DNA of 64,000 nucleotides from Caprella mutica (GCA_947561585.1 CANNZV010001114.1:62001-126000); one strand, 5' to 3'. Numbered from the stretch's first letter, positions 23,291 to 37,264 are shown. Numbers and translations are program-made. The notes: generated by a model not told the origin, from the sequence alone.

Positions 23291-23821
23291 GTTATCAAAT
23301 CATTTATAATTAAAAAAAAATGTGAAAATGAGTACATTTACTGTCTAAAATTTACAGGAACTCTGCAGCATTTCAAATGTAGGAGAAGGCTAAAAAATTT
23401 GTACAATACATATAATTTAAAAAGAAATAGACGTTTAGTTTCTCACAGTATTAATGTATTTGAGTAACTTGTAAAAGTTGTTAATTAAAAACATTATATG
23501 GTACAAACTTAATTCGAACGAGTCTTATTAATCAATTAACCTATTGTTTACAATTTGGAGACATTTGCATACAATGTCATTCAAGACATATTGATTAAGT
23601 AATAGTGCCTTACATAATTAAAAGGTAATTATGGTTTTTAAACTCTTAATATAAACAACCAAACGAAACAAAAACTGATCCAAATTATTCCTAACAACAC
23701 AAATGATTGTCTGAAAACCCAAAAGAATTTGAAACAGACTCAAACTATAGCTTCTACTAATTATAGTAACGACAGTTTAGTTTAGTCTGTTTATAGTGCA
23801 TAAAACCTTACTACGTACATT

Positions 23822-24045
23822 CATAGTAAATAAATAGACTATTTATTTACTATGACTGCCTAATATCGTTCTTACCTAACTGTTTTCGTATATTTGATAA
23901 AACTGATGAATAATTGGTGAATACGCCAAATAATAATTTGGCGTATTCACCAATTATTCATCAGTTTTATCAAATATACGAAAACAGTTAGGTAAGAAAA
24001 CGATATTAGGCAGTCATAGTAAATAAATAGTCTATTTATTTACTA
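23822..24045. repeat. Nearly perfect ~220 bp palindrome
   Basis: Two arms of about 110 bp meet at TAATAA near 23931-23936 and differ by one short indel and the last few outer bases. The outer ends carry the same AGTAAATAAATAG word as the element at 22749-23079. No coding content. The RNA would fold into one long hairpin. Confidence 0.9.
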
Positions 24046-24299
24046 ATCTAAATAATAAAATAATTCGATTTAATATTAATTTTTATCTATTTCATTTCTT
24101 ATAATAATAATTTACTAGGTAGCTATGTATATGATGTAATTCCTTATTCGATTGCATCACTTTAAAGGTGTAAAATGAAGTTTACTATTATTTAAGTGAA
24201 AATAATTGGTTTAGTATTATTGTTAGGTAGATTGGGTTGAGTTATTTAATGTTTTTAATAGTTTTGATTGATCACTTTTAGTTTATTTATATGTTTATA

Positions 24300-27200
24300 G
24301 GGTAAGAATCGCATCACCGACCAAATAACACACCTTCTCCTAATTTCCAATTTATTTGAAAACAAGTACTCTCACTACAATGATAGATGTAGTCGAGTGT
24401 TACCATTGATTTGTACTTAGTTTATTTGCAAACAAGAAGTTTCTAGCTATATTGGTTTTTGAACAAAGCATCATTTTTTGAGATCATGTATTTTCTTAAG
24501 TATATCCATTTATCGACCAAGGTTCATTTATAAGTTCAATATTTCGACCAGGTATCGTTTACCGACCATGAAATCAATTAATCGACCAGGCTGTTATGTG
24601 AAATGTACGCACAAAAAGTGAATAATACTTGAATTAATATCTACTAAAACATTCATTTTAACTATGCACAATGGTTACTATTTAGAAATGCAACGCATTA
24701 GGCAAAAATAGGCTGTTTTAAAATTGTAAATTAGACGTTTTTGAATGAAAAATATGATGAAAATAATTTTTCTACTTTCATAATTATTTTTTTAAATCTA
24801 GAAATTGAGGTTTCGTGGATTCCTTAAAATTGTATTGCACTATTGCTATTAATAAATTAATGACTTCAAAAGAATAAATATGTATCAATTTTAAACCAAA
24901 TTTGAGGAAGGTCTTATTTTAATCGGCACTTATTTATTTATAATCTTGTTATTCGCATAACTGAAAAAGTTTTCAACTAAATTGCCTGAAATTTAGTGAA
25001 ACAATTGGTCAATGTCCAGAAACCATCTGGTAGAAATTTGGGAGCGATCTGGATCAAGGTCAAGGTCATTTATAACTAAATAACTCAAAAAATATTCAAC
25101 CATGTAATATGAAACTTGGTGGGACGATTGGTCATTATCCAGTTACTAGTTTGTTAGTTTTTGGGAGGGAACGGGTCAAAGTGGAGGCAAAGGTATGCGC
25201 TCTACCGAGTGCATTATACTAGTTTTAAATATATTGGCTCCATGAAATTTTGTTTCAGATTTTTATGACCTTCAAAGGTTCTATCAAGGTTCCGGAAAAA
25301 ATATGAGTTTATTGCATATTATAGAACTAAGGTCTAGTCGTCTAGGATTATATATCTGCAAACCGCATAAAATTCAGTTCAGTATAAGACAATTTACATG
25401 CTTTTAGAGTTGTTAATACTCTGTGTGCAACAATTGTACGAAACACTTTAAATAAAATGCTATAGAAATAGATTGTACACTACATTCTTTCTTTTGATTC
25501 TCAATTTGAATTCTATTAACAAAAATTGCATGTTCAGTCCTAGTTTAAGCTGTAAGTTACTTCGTCAAGTTTATAAACCTTTCTATAGTTTATCATATTT
25601 CATACCTTAATACACGAAGATTTGAATTGGATTGAGTGTACCTTCCTAGTTGAAATTCAAAACATACGGTGTACATTCTTATACTTTAGAAGTTTGGATT
25701 GATATTCCGAAGCTGTCTGGTGAATGGAAGAAAAGAGAGGTGGCGTCACTAGGGCCCCGAAATGTTGTAATTTGGATTATGCATTGTCTTTTTCATTATT
25801 TTACCTTATTTATAATTTTGTTAACGCTACTTGGAATTTTAGAGGATAGTGCTAGGGTTATGCTCTTCAACTACGAAGTCTTAGATTTTGTGTTAGGCAG
25901 ACTCGTAGACTTCATTTACTATCAATTCTTCATTTTTCTCTTCTATCCGTGAATACAGTCACTGTTGCTTGTGTCCCTTTTCGTCACATTCCTTAATAAG
26001 TGACTTCATTCACGGAGTAGCTTTTGTGCATCTATGAGCTTGTCACCGTTGAAGTTAGATGACGTACTTAGCTCATGAAGCCACTTTCCTTTCTGACAGC
26101 TTCTTCCAGTCCCTTGTATTTAGTTTCCTTTTTAAGTCAGCGATATGGCCTTCGGTTCCGAAGCAGAGGTTAAATTCCTACAGAAATTAAATTCAAAAGA
26201 AATATTGATATAGATTATAGAATATGATACAAATTCAAATAGAATTTGAGTGGAGGAACTGATGGAGAAGGGGTTAAGATGAGGTACATCAAATTTAGAT
26301 ATACTAAGTGGTATCAACAAAATAATTCTAATGGCGAAAATGTAATACTTATAATTTCTATCTACCATGAAATTAACAAGATGTGGTTGAAGTAAGGGTA
26401 AGGTATTTACTCTGAATTATCAATATGATAATGAAACTTGAGACACTCAGTTTTCTAATTTCTATTATTCTGTGATATAACTAAAAACTATTAAACAAGT
26501 ACGAATTGTAACACTATTTTTTTATATAAGGAGGCACAGTTAATAGTCAAACTTACAAAGTCATGAGAATTGAGGAAACTCATCAAATTATCACTGAAAC
26601 TATTGTAAACCTAAGAGTACCGATTACTCGCTACTTATATATGGATTTAATTTTATATAATCAATAAGATATAATATACATTCCAATTCCTTAAGTACAA
26701 GTCAAAAGAAAAATATTGTACACAATTTTCTTTGCCTTCTGGTCATATGGTGCAATTTTTCACATTTTCTAACAAGATGTAATACACATATTTATTATAT
26801 TTTGAACGATTGAAAATTGTTAAAATGGAAGACCTACGCTATCGATCGATCGCGCTGTGCCATTATGAATCCATCATTAGAACAACCATCGATCGATGAT
26901 CAGATTGGCTGATGGCGCATAACAAAAATACTTGAGTGACGAGCACCGAACATATACAATTATACATGCGACTTTCTTTAAAATTCTAATCGAAAATAGA
27001 ATAAAATAAAGCGTACAATATTTTTTATATAGCATCATATTAGTACTTCGTACTTTAATACAACAATATTAAAAACTTTTAAATCATATAAAAAGTATAT
27101 ATGTACAATATAAAATGTTATGCGATTATCAGAGTAATATTTTCAGTATTAAGAAACAAACTCACATTTCTCGGAGACTGGAGAGGAACTTTAAGTAGGA

Positions 27201-27996
27201 TATGATTAATAGATTATGTTATTAGTTTCTATATTTATACTTTACCTTATGTATAAGAAAAAGTTTCAACACACTAATATTAATAGAAATTCGTACCAAC
27301 TTCCATATCAATAAAAACATCAACCTGTCAACTTGTGATGTTTTAGGAATTTCATAATTAATATCTCACAATGTGTGTTTTCATTAATTATTCTGATATT
27401 TCTTCAAACAAAACATTTTTAGTGTGTATGTGAGTTATTATTTCAATTTTGACATTATTATTATGATTAATCGATATGAATAATTATTGTAAATATACTT
27501 TTTTGTATTGGTCGACAAAGCGAATTAGCTTGGTCGACATTATGACTCTCGATCACAAATTTCCGACCAGTTGGTCGATGATTCGATTTGCATAGGTTGG
27601 GTAACGATTTACCGACCATTGACAAAAAATATGTTACTAACATTTTCTTCACCTAATAAAGAAACCAACATCTGGTAACACTCACTTTTAACTAATATAA
27701 ACAATTAGAATTGCGGTCGGCAAACGATAACTGAGTAAGATTGGCTTCGACCAATTGACCCAATAAGCAGTCAATGGGTTCATTTTTTCACGTTTCATCA
27801 AATGATAAACATAATTCTATATTTTCAAAGTTCTGATGGCACGTTCACCTCGCTGAATAGATCAAAATGTTCGTAAATAACCAGCAAATAAGATTACAAT
27901 TCACTTCATCACTAATTCTGAGTAAATAATTACAATTTTAAAGTTGAACACAATTTGGTCGAAATATCGGTTCGGTCGGCGATTCGATTCTTACTC
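24300..27996. mobile_element. Candidate 3.7 kb TIR element with TA duplication
   Basis: Left end GGGTAAGAATCGCATCACCG, right end the complement of GAGTAAGAATCGAATCGCCG, each flanked by TA (24298-24299, 27997-27998). Words containing ACCGACC, TCGACCA or their complements GGTCG cluster near both ends (about 24318-24595 and 27510-27980) and are rare in between, as expected of transposase binding sites. The centre is AT-rich. A 100-codon plus frame at 25650-25952, with a hydrophobic middle, is not recognisable. No transposase was found. Confidence 0.5.
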
Positions 27997-27998
27997 TA

Positions 27999-28950
27999 GT
28001 CGATTTAGCAACCAAAGTTAACGAAACACACAAAAATAGTTACAGGTTTCTCATACAGGTGGTAATAATTGAGAGACATATGTTTCGAAATTATTACCAT
28101 ATTCATAGACATAGAAAACGAATAATAAAATTTAAAATACTTATTCAGAGGAGGTTATTAGAAGCAATTGGTTCAGAAATTCAACATGTCAAATTTTATA
28201 TGGTATGATCCATGTTATCGCACGGTTGGTTCCATATTTTCGGCCACGTTTGGATGTGTAAATGGGTTGTATTTAGAAATAGGTCTAAAATTTCGATAAT
28301 GAAAAGTTTTACTTTTGTTATATCTCAATAAATAATTCTTTCTCTCTTTGGATTTAAAATCAAACTGTTCCAATTAAGGTCAGCAAGACTCAGACGATCC
28401 CTATAAACAACGGTCTATCGATTCGATATCTTATGTAAAATTCAAAGCTGGGACAGCGGATATCTAAATTTATTAATTAGTTTTAATCGAATTGATATAT
28501 GAAAAAACCCTGAAAACATGTACGTGACCGCAGGATATCTGGATACAGCAGGTTCGCTACCCGGGGAGATATCACTTCAATTCTTCCCATTTAATTTGTA
28601 TATAACATTATGCAACATTTAATTGATGTGTACTTAACCTAAGTAAATTATATGCAATAAAGTAAATGAATCAATTTTAATTTATTTGCCTATTGGATAT
28701 GGTTTCGAAACATATTATCGGGCGTCGGTTCGATACAGATTCCCTATGGTAGTAGCAAATATTTGCTTCTGTGTAGGTAACGATTAATACTTGATATTTA
28801 CTTCAATATTCTGAGAGAATTAATTTCATATTTGATAGTTACTTTTACTTAGAAAATGTATTGTATTTGTCTAAACTTTATTATAGTAAATTCTTTAATG
28901 ATGGTTACCGTCAATATTTAATAGATGTTTCAGTAATTTTCAATGTGTTT
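27999..28950. other. AT-rich spacer
   Basis: No gene, element boundary or tandem repeat was recognised here. Confidence 0.5.
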
Positions 28951-29269
28951 TATAGTTGATAGCTAATATAGAACATTCGGTTTTGAGATTTGAGAAATTA
29001 TTCTCTAAATTTATCCGAGTATTTCTGGCAATGACAAATTAATAGGTTATTCTAGTTACTGTATCCAAAGATGGAAAAGATTTTCTTTGTTTTTGGACGA
29101 TTTGGTAATTTAATTATTTTCTTCATAGAAATAAATATTTCCACATTATAATTAATGCACAAAACTGTTGGTAGAATTCTACATGTTTATTGTTTTATTA
29201 TGATACTAATTTATGATATTAAGATCAGGATTTATAATGAGACGATATAATGAAATACTTACCGTGTCA

Positions 29270-30105
29270 GATGTTAAGAACAGGAGAGAAAATAACAAAT
29301 CAAACCACAAACAGACACATTTCTCTCCCAATCCTCTGGCGAGAAGAATATAATTGTACAATAATACTCTATAATATTATCAGATTGAAATAGAATAAGA
29401 TTTTATAAATGACAACAATTCAAGGTACATACAAAAGATATTCTCCCCAGCGTACTCCAACACCAAGCTCTGGCCTCTATGGTGTCCAAACATAAAATGA
29501 ACCTAGCTGATAATCTACGTTTTACTGGCTATGATTACGAGTTTTTGTTCCAACAATTTTGGCCAAATTTCAAAAGTAGAAGTTAGTTCTTTTAAAATGT
29601 AATAGAACATGCTACTTATGAAACAGAATTGTTCCAATAAACTACAAGAGGCTCCTCTGTAATTATTATTAAAAAAAATAGTTTATTGTGTAGTATGAAT
29701 TGTATTGGTTTAACATTAGTTGTACTGAGTATTTTTCAGAGATGAAAAATCGCAAATATTTCCGTTCAACTGCTTATAGAAATATCTGCAATTTAATCTA
29801 TCATCGAAATGTCTATTTCTATTCTCTGTGTTTTGTAGTTAGAAGAACTGATTTGACAAAGATTATTTACATCACAGATTGCTATGTTGAAATGTCCTAT
29901 TTTAATGTAGCAGCTGTTAACGTATTTACCCCCTGAGTCTGTTTCAATGGGGAAATGGGTTCATTTTCCCCACATTACTCCAGAAGTGCGGGGCTATCCT
30001 CATGGGGACTAATGGGCCCACTCTATCAGGTGCTGAACGATGGACCGTTTCTCAGCCCCAGAAAGATTGGAAACAATTGAAATCTTTTGGCTATCGATAT
30101 AAATT
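29270..30105 (-). repeat. Conserved 'T' block, inverted copy without 22 bp array
   Basis: The block contains ATTTACCCCCTGA, AGTCCCCATG and GTTTGGACACCATAGAGG when read on the minus strand. It recurs at 35125, 45990, 55890 and 62796. A 78-codon frame here (29700-29936) is identical in translation to 62956-63192 on the other strand, but it is not kept open elsewhere and no function is claimed. Where other copies have the 22 bp array, this one passes directly into the core module. Confidence 0.75.
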
Positions 30106-31762
30106 AATTAATATCCAAAGCAGAACACCGACACGTACTTCAAACTACTGATCACTTAATTTCACTCTGATTAGATGGGGCACTTAGGTATTTTATAATA
30201 TAAATAAATATAGGTTATATTTTGAATTTAGACTCGATATATTCTTGGAAATGATAAATTTGTAACACTTATAAAAACAATGGTTAATATAATAAAACTT
30301 GAATGCAATAATTTTTCATCATTTAATGCGAATAAAATTGATTAAGTTTAATGCTGGCTTTGGTTTGGACTTTCAAGTTTACGTAAAAAATATACCTTCT
30401 TTAGTAAACTGGATACAACATATATCAGAAACACAATATTAGAGAACTAGATTTAGTTTTTTAATTTCAATTTGTTCATTAAAAATTTGTTAAATATTCA
30501 ATAATCAATTAAAATTTTTAGACAATTTATCAGTAGTATATTTGTTCTGAACGAAAAAGTATTTGTCAAGACTTTTCAACTGTAGAATAGAATAGTTTCC
30601 AACTGGAGCAAAGTTATCGACAATTTAATCATATCTCTTCCATTTAATTTACCTTAGTGTCCCATCAAAAATATTGAGGTAAGGAAGTGTTCAGTAGTTT
30701 CAATCGGTACTCCATGATAATCAAGTTATGTACTTCGAGTACATTTTTTTATGTTTCAAAATATTTTTGACGATTTGTTAATCGTATTCATTTTCCTTAA
30801 CATGTAATCTGTTTTGTATAATGCTATTTATTAAACAATATTGTTTGTTTAATTTGTTTTTGTATATTTCTAATTTTTAGCATTCCAAATTAGAAAATTG
30901 AGCAAATAGATTACCAGGAATGTAAAATCTGTATCACACATATTTTTGATGATTCATCGATATTTCTATTTCATTTTTTGTAAATTCACTCTGTTTTCAA
31001 TTATGGATGAATTGCACTCTCTCATTTGTTGGTTTATTTTTGTTTACTGTTTTAATATATTACTTTTTATGAAATACAAATCAGAAAATATACGCAGAAT
31101 TGTAATTGCATAATATGCATTATACAATATATCCCATTTCAATGAAATTCTTCTTATCCTTTCATGGCAAATTTTAATAAATACGCCTCCAAGTATTGCA
31201 ATAAATTTAAATGGACTAGATAGCTAACCGTCAATTTTATGAATCAAAAGGCTTGAAAATAATAAATAAAAACCTAATTCATGTATGCCCCCCCACCCCC
31301 CTCATACGAACGGGAGGCCACTTAACCAGTAATTATACTTTGATTGTAACCTATGTGGTGATAAAGAATTCGTTTTCTATCGTATTTACTATTTAATATA
31401 CGTTCCAATACTTTGTATCATTCCGCAATGTTCTTTTTGTCTAGTAAAGTTTGGTACATGTTCAGAACCTGTATGTCAATGACTTAATTATTGCAAGCTA
31501 TTTTTTTTTTTTTTGTAGTAATTTAGTTTCTCTCAATTTTAATATTTAATTTCAATAGTTTCAAGCAAATAATTTCAATGAATGATTAACTAGGAATATA
31601 GAAATAGCTGGCAATGTTCTAGTTGCCAAATGCACGAGGTTTCTCTCAGTGATATAAAGCGATGCGATATCTCCAGCATTCTCTTCTACTCATTGAACTG
31701 AACAAGTCACGTTGTTAGTTTTTGGTGCTCTTTCACTGCGCCTACCTACCTACAGTCGAGAG

Positions 31763-32194
31763 CACAAAACATTGAATAAGAAGAAGCTCAGATCGAACGT
31801 GTACACATGGTGTACACAGTCGTAAGATTTCAACCAATCACGTCCATTGATCGCTGACGTCACTATAAACACTCTCTCGAAAACAGTTTGAGCGTGCATT
31901 CTACCTCAGCTCATTATCTTTGCTGGGAGTCATATCTTCCTACCAAATTATGTACACAATTATCTATATTCTATAGCCCAGCTACTAAGCAATATTAAAC
32001 TAATCTTCTTTGCAACAAACACAAACTGACACCATTTCGGTTGTAATACGCATTCTAAATACGGACTCAAACAGAACTGGTGAAAGGAAGCCTCTGATTG
32101 GCTGAGTGGCACTAGTTGATGTGACGTCACTGTAAAGGGCACTCAAGAGTAAAATAATGGGATCTACACTTCTTCTTCTATTCAATGTTCTGTG
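31763..32194. mobile_element. 432 bp MITE in the 42 bp array
   Basis: Ends CACAAAACATTGAATAAGAA and the complement of CACAGAACATTGAATAGAAG, with the 8 bp duplication GTCGAGAG at 31755-31762 and 32195-32202. The duplication is part of the surrounding 42 bp repeat unit, so this insertion split an older array. hAT-like by duplication size. Open frames inside are accidental. Confidence 0.85.
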
Positions 32195-32202
32195 GTCGAG
32201 AG

Positions 32203-32475
32203 CGTACTCCTACCTACCTACAGTCGAGAGCCTACTTCTACCTACCACGCATTACCTACCTACAGTCGAGAGCCTACTTCTACCTACCACGCATTACCTA
32301 CCTACAGTCGAGAGCCTACTTCTACCTACCACGCATTACCTACCTACCGTCGAGAGCCTACTTCTACCTACCTACAGTCGAGAGCCTACTTCTACCTACC
32401 ACGCATTACCTACCTACAGTCGAGAGCCTACTTCTACCTACAGTCGAGAGCCTACTTCTACCTACACCTACCTTA
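32203..32475. repeat. 42 bp tandem array (CTACCTACAGTCGAGAGC)
   Basis: About six units of CTACCTACAGTCGAGAGC, CTACTTCTACCTAC and CACGCATTAC, some shortened. The same unit appears inverted at 56715-57128 and 57651-57740. Frames reading TYSREPTST- or YLQSRAYFYLPR-like peptides in all phases are products of the repeat. Confidence 0.9.
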
Positions 32476-33330
32476 TAATTCTTCATATTTTGACTGAGTC
32501 TAAGTTTTATAAGATTATAAATAAGAGCTTTACTTGAGGTTAACTGTATATTGAAATGAAGCCTATAGAAACATTAATCAGTTTTAAAAACTTACCGCAG
32601 TGCCCCATCAAAAAGAGAGATGTGTGACCAAGTAATCAGTAGTTTCAATCAGTGCTCCAAAGTGTATTGAGAGGCGCATTGCTTGGCCTGTCTAACTAAG
32701 TTTTTTACAATATTTTTGACGATTTTATCAATCGTACTTTGATTATCTTAAAATTTATCATATTTTCTACGCAATATTGTTTGTTTTGTGTTTATTTTGT
32801 AAAATATATTACTAATTACAATGAATTTACTGAGGAATTATACATTCATGATCTCTGATGTGTAGTACAATGCATTAGAAGAATTAAATAATATGTGAAA
32901 TAATTTTACAATAGACGGAATTTCAAGATGAAATATTATATTTAGAATAATGGTTCCTTGCATCATTGTTTCTCTCGGGACAACATTGTCCAAATTAACT
33001 AACGATATAAGAATAATATTGTGGGAATGTCACAAGAAACAAAATAAGAAACAGCTGAGTAGTTATCATCCGAACTTGAATTATTTTTTGACATTATATT
33101 AAGCAAAAAAGTAAAACTATAAGTCATTATAAGTCATCAAAATATATGATGAATAATTGTACTTTATATATTATGTTATATAAAGACAATTTACTATAAA
33201 GTATTCTTCAAACTTTGACTATATTGTGATAAAATTGTTAAGTTTTAGTGTGGGTGAATGTTCTCTTTAATTTGTGTTATTTTAGAGGAAAGTATTACCC
33301 ATATTTCCTCAGAATTATAAGAGGAAGGGA

Positions 33331-33575
33331 CCATCACTTCCCACTGTTTCCACCATCACTTCCCCCTGTTTCCACTATCACATCCCCCTGTTTCCACCTT
33401 CACTTCCCCCTGTTTCCACCATCACTTCCCCCTGTTTCCACCATCACATCCCCCTGTTTCCACCTTCACTTCCCCCTGTTTCCACCATCACTTCCCCCTG
33501 TTTCCACCATCACTTCCCCCTGTTTCCACCATCACTTCCCCTGTTTCCACCATCACTTCCCCCTGTTCCAGCAAT
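33331..33575. repeat. 22 bp tandem array, C-rich
   Basis: About eleven units of TTCCCCCTGTTTCCAC followed by CATCAC, with small variants. A run of 13 G lies near 33699-33711. The 157-codon frame across it is accidental. Confidence 0.9.
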
Positions 33576-33887
33576 CCATCTCCTTGTTCACAGATAGGCT
33601 GTATAGCGTCTATCCACTCGATGAGGATCTTTTAAATCTCACTCAGACAATTCAGTTGAAATGGACTTTGCAATTGCTGACATCAGCTAGATTGAGAGGG
33701 GGGGGGGGGGGAAGGGGATAATAAAACCTAATTTAACAATATAAGAATATCTAATACATAGAATGATGCTTATAGTGAGAAGGTATGATGATATATATAG
33801 AAGAATGATGCATTATAGAATGATGCATCACTTAATACATTAATTGATGCTTATTTAAAGTCTATAGTTTACACTAAATTATAGTGA

Positions 33888-35122
33888 ATGATGTGTACTT
33901 CTCTCACTGAGTGAGTGCACTTCTCTCACTCAGTGAGTGCACTTCTCTCACTCAGTGAGTGCACTTCTCTCACTCAGTGAGTGCATTTCTCTCACTCAGT
34001 GAGTGCACTTCTCTCACTCAGTGAGTGCACTTCTCTCACTCAGTGAGTGCATTTCTCTCACTCAGTGAGTGCACTTCTCTCACTCAGTGAGTGCACTTCT
34101 CTCACTCAGTGAGTGCATTTCTCTCACTCAGTGAGTGCACTTCTCTCACTCAGTGAGTGCACTTCTCTCACTCAGTGAGTGCACTTCTCTCACTCAGTGA
34201 GTGCACTTCTCTCACTCAGTGAGTGCACTTCTCTCACTCAGTGAGTGCACTTCTCTCACTCAGTGAGTGTACTTCTCTCACTCAGTGAGTGTACTTCTCT
34301 CACTCAGTGAGTGCACTTCTCTCACTCAGTGAGTGCACTTCTCTCACTCAGTGAGTGCATTTCTCTCACTCAGTGAGTGTACTTCTCTCACTCAGTGAGT
34401 GCACTTCTCTCACTCAGTGAGTGCACTTCTCTCACTCAGTGAGTGTACTTCTCTCACTCAGTGAGTGCACTTCTCTCACTCAGTGAGTGCACTTCTCTCA
34501 CTTAGAGAGTGCACTTCTCTCACTCAGTGAGTGCACTTCTCTCACTCAGTGAGTGCACTTCTCTCACTCAGTGAGTGCACTTCTCTCACTCAGTGAGTGC
34601 ACTTCTCTCACTCAGTGAGTGCACTTCTCTCACTCAGTGAGTGCACTTCTCTCACTCAGTGAGTGTACTTCTCTCACTCAGTGAGTGTACTTCTCTCACT
34701 CAGTGAGTGTACTTCTCTCACTCAGTGAGTGCACTTCTCTCACTCAGTGAGTGCACTTCTCTCACTCAGTGAGTGCATTTCTCTCACTCAGTGAGTGCAC
34801 TTCTCTCACTCAGTGAGTGCACTTCTCTCACTCAGTGAGTGTACTTCTCTCACTCAGTGAGTGCACTTCTCTCACTCAGTGAGTGCACTTCTCTCACTCA
34901 GTGAGTGCACTTCTCTCACTCAGTGAGTGCACTTCTCTCACTCAGTGAGTGCACTTCTCTCACTCAGTGAGTGCACTTCTCTCACTCAGTGAGTGCACTT
35001 CTCTCACTCAGTGAGTGTACTTCTCTCACTCAGTGAGTGCATTTCTCTCACTTAGTGAGTGTACTTCTCTCACTCAGTGAGTGTACTTCTCTCACTCAGT
35101 GAGTGTACTTCTCTCACTCAAT
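33888..35122. repeat. 22 bp palindromic tandem array, ~55 units
   Basis: The unit is GTGCACTTCT plus CTCACTCAGTGA. It contains two palindromes, GTGCAC and CTCACT-C-AGTGAG. Variation is almost confined to GTGCAC becoming GTGTAC or GTGCAT. There are no spacers between units, so it is not a CRISPR array. It ends at CTCACTCAATAATGTGCATC, where the conserved T block begins. Confidence 0.95.
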
Positions 35123-35124
35123 AA

Positions 35125-35965
35125 TGTGCATCGTTTAGATTATTTCCAATCTTTCTGGGGCTGACAAACGGTCCATTGTTCAGCACCTGATAGAGTGGGC
35201 TCATTAGTCCCCATGGGAATAGCCCCGCACTTCTGGAGTAATGTGGGGAAAATGAACCCATTTTCCCCATTGAAACAGAATCAGGGGGTAAATACGTTAA
35301 CAGCTGCTACATTAAAATAGGACATTTAAACATAGCAATCTGTGATGTAAATAATCTTTGTCAAATCAGTTCTTCTAACTACAAAACACAGAGAATAGAA
35401 ATAGACATTTCGATGATAGATTAAATTGCAGATATTTCTATAAGCAGCTGAACGGAAATATTTGCGATTTTCCATCTCTTAAAAATACTTAGTACAACTA
35501 ATGTTAAACCAATACAATTCATACTACACAATAAACTATTTAATTTAATAATAATTACAGAGGAGCCTCTTGTAGTGTATTGGAACAATTCTGTTTCATA
35601 AGTAGCATGTTCTATTACATTTTAAAAGAACTTACTTCTACTTTTGAAATTTGGCCAAAATTGTTGGAATAAAAACTTGTAATCATAGCCAGTAAAACGT
35701 AGATTATCAGCTAGGTTCATTTTATGTTTGGACACCATAGAGACCAGAGCTTGGTGTTGGAGTACGCTGGGGATAATATCTTTTGTATGTAGCTTGAATT
35801 GTTGTCATTTATAAGATCTTATTCTATTTCAATCTGATAATATTATACAGTATTATTGTACAATTATATTCTTCTCGCCAGAAGATTGGGAGAGAAATGT
35901 GTCTGTTTGTGGTTTGATTTGTTATTTTTTCTCCTGTTCTTAACATCTAACACGGTAAGTATTTA
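35125..35965 (+). repeat. Conserved 'T' block, plus copy
   Basis: Follows the long 22 bp array directly. Contains TTTCTGGGGCTGACAAACGG, AGTCCCCATGGGAATAGCC and GTTTGGACACCATAGAG. It matches 29270-30105 inverted over its full length and continues in patches to about 36500. Confidence 0.8.
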
Positions 35966-37264
35966 CAGTTTGAAGGTAACACACAATGATATGAGTTTAT
36001 AAAATCCACTCAGTCCTTTCATTTTGAAGTGACTAAGAATGTGATATTTAAATTATTTATGATTATTAAAAATTTGAAATAATCAAAAAAAATAATATTC
36101 CCAGTATTTTTGTATATTTATGAAGAAAAGCTACTGTACTCTTATAAAAATGAACTGATAAAAACACGAACAACACCTAATACTCAATACTTAATAATAC
36201 TTTGAAATATTAATTATTAGTGAAATTCATATTAATTATATATTTTTTCACATATCGTCGATTTGTTTTAAATGCGTAAGTACTATAATGGATTATTTTA
36301 GTCCAAAAATCATATATCGTGAAAGTGTTACTTCTCAATATAAATCCTGATTTTAATATCATAAATTAGTAACATATAGGAACAATAAACATGCAGAATT
36401 ACACCAACAGTTTTAAGCATTAAATACACTGTGGAAAATAGTTACTTCTATGAAGAAAATAATTACGATTAAGAAATCGTCAAAAATATCAATTTCATAA
36501 TTCATTCAACGACTGGACTTGTAACTGTACTAACCTCTTGGAATACTGATTTAAACTACTGATCACTTGGTCACATCCCTCTTTTTGATGGGGCACTGCG
36601 GTAAATTATAAGGAGTGAAATAATAATAATATTCTATATTTGCTTCAATGAGCTCTGAACATATATAAAGAGTCACTTCCAGTTTTCATTCGATAATGCC
36701 TTAAATCATCTATATAATCTAATAAAATATACAGTAAATGATAATATTAATAAATTCGGATTATTGAAACCCGAAATATTGACATGGTTAAATTGAATGC
36801 TATATATCACGGTATAAAATAGTGAACGAATTTCAATTTTTTTAAATGGTTTAACTAATTAGTTGGAAATACGGTTTTAGCTTAAAATTATTCTAAACAA
36901 TTTCAGTCCGATCTTCAAAATTTGCTCTGTTGCTACGTAATATGTGAAAAAAAAATCAAAACTTTCTTGACTCCAGGATATGTAATAACTTATTCATTAT
37001 GAAAAAACAACTATTAAAAAATGAACCTCATTTGAAGAGTATACTATACATGCAATAGAAATATAGATCGTTTTTATGCACTATAATATTATCATTTAGA
37101 ACTATTTGAATACTAATTTCCGTTAGTTACCAATTTCACTTTCACTAAGTAAATTTATTACACGTTTTTCTTCACACTCTTCCAGACTGTACTTTGACTG
37201 CAAAAAATAAAATACCTTATAGACAGCGAACAGTAAAAGTTTCCGTCAAATTATACAATCCCTC

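Noticed and set aside
25650..25952. 100-codon frame with a hydrophobic middle
   Set aside because: No recognisable motif, lies inside a candidate non-coding element, and length is within chance for this sequence.
29700..29936. 78-codon frame translated identically at 62956-63192 on the other strand
   Set aside because: Identity reflects duplication of the DNA block. The related copies near 35300 and 46150 carry changes, there is no recognisable domain, and the peptide looks random.
32157..32537. Repeat peptides of the TYSREPTST or YLQSRAYFYLPR type, also at 56693-57166
   Set aside because: The 42 bp unit has no stop in several phases, so all frames are open; the sequence is a tandem DNA repeat.
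33888..35122. CRISPR-like regular array
   Set aside because: Units are contiguous without unique spacers, the host looks like an insect, and no cas genes occur.
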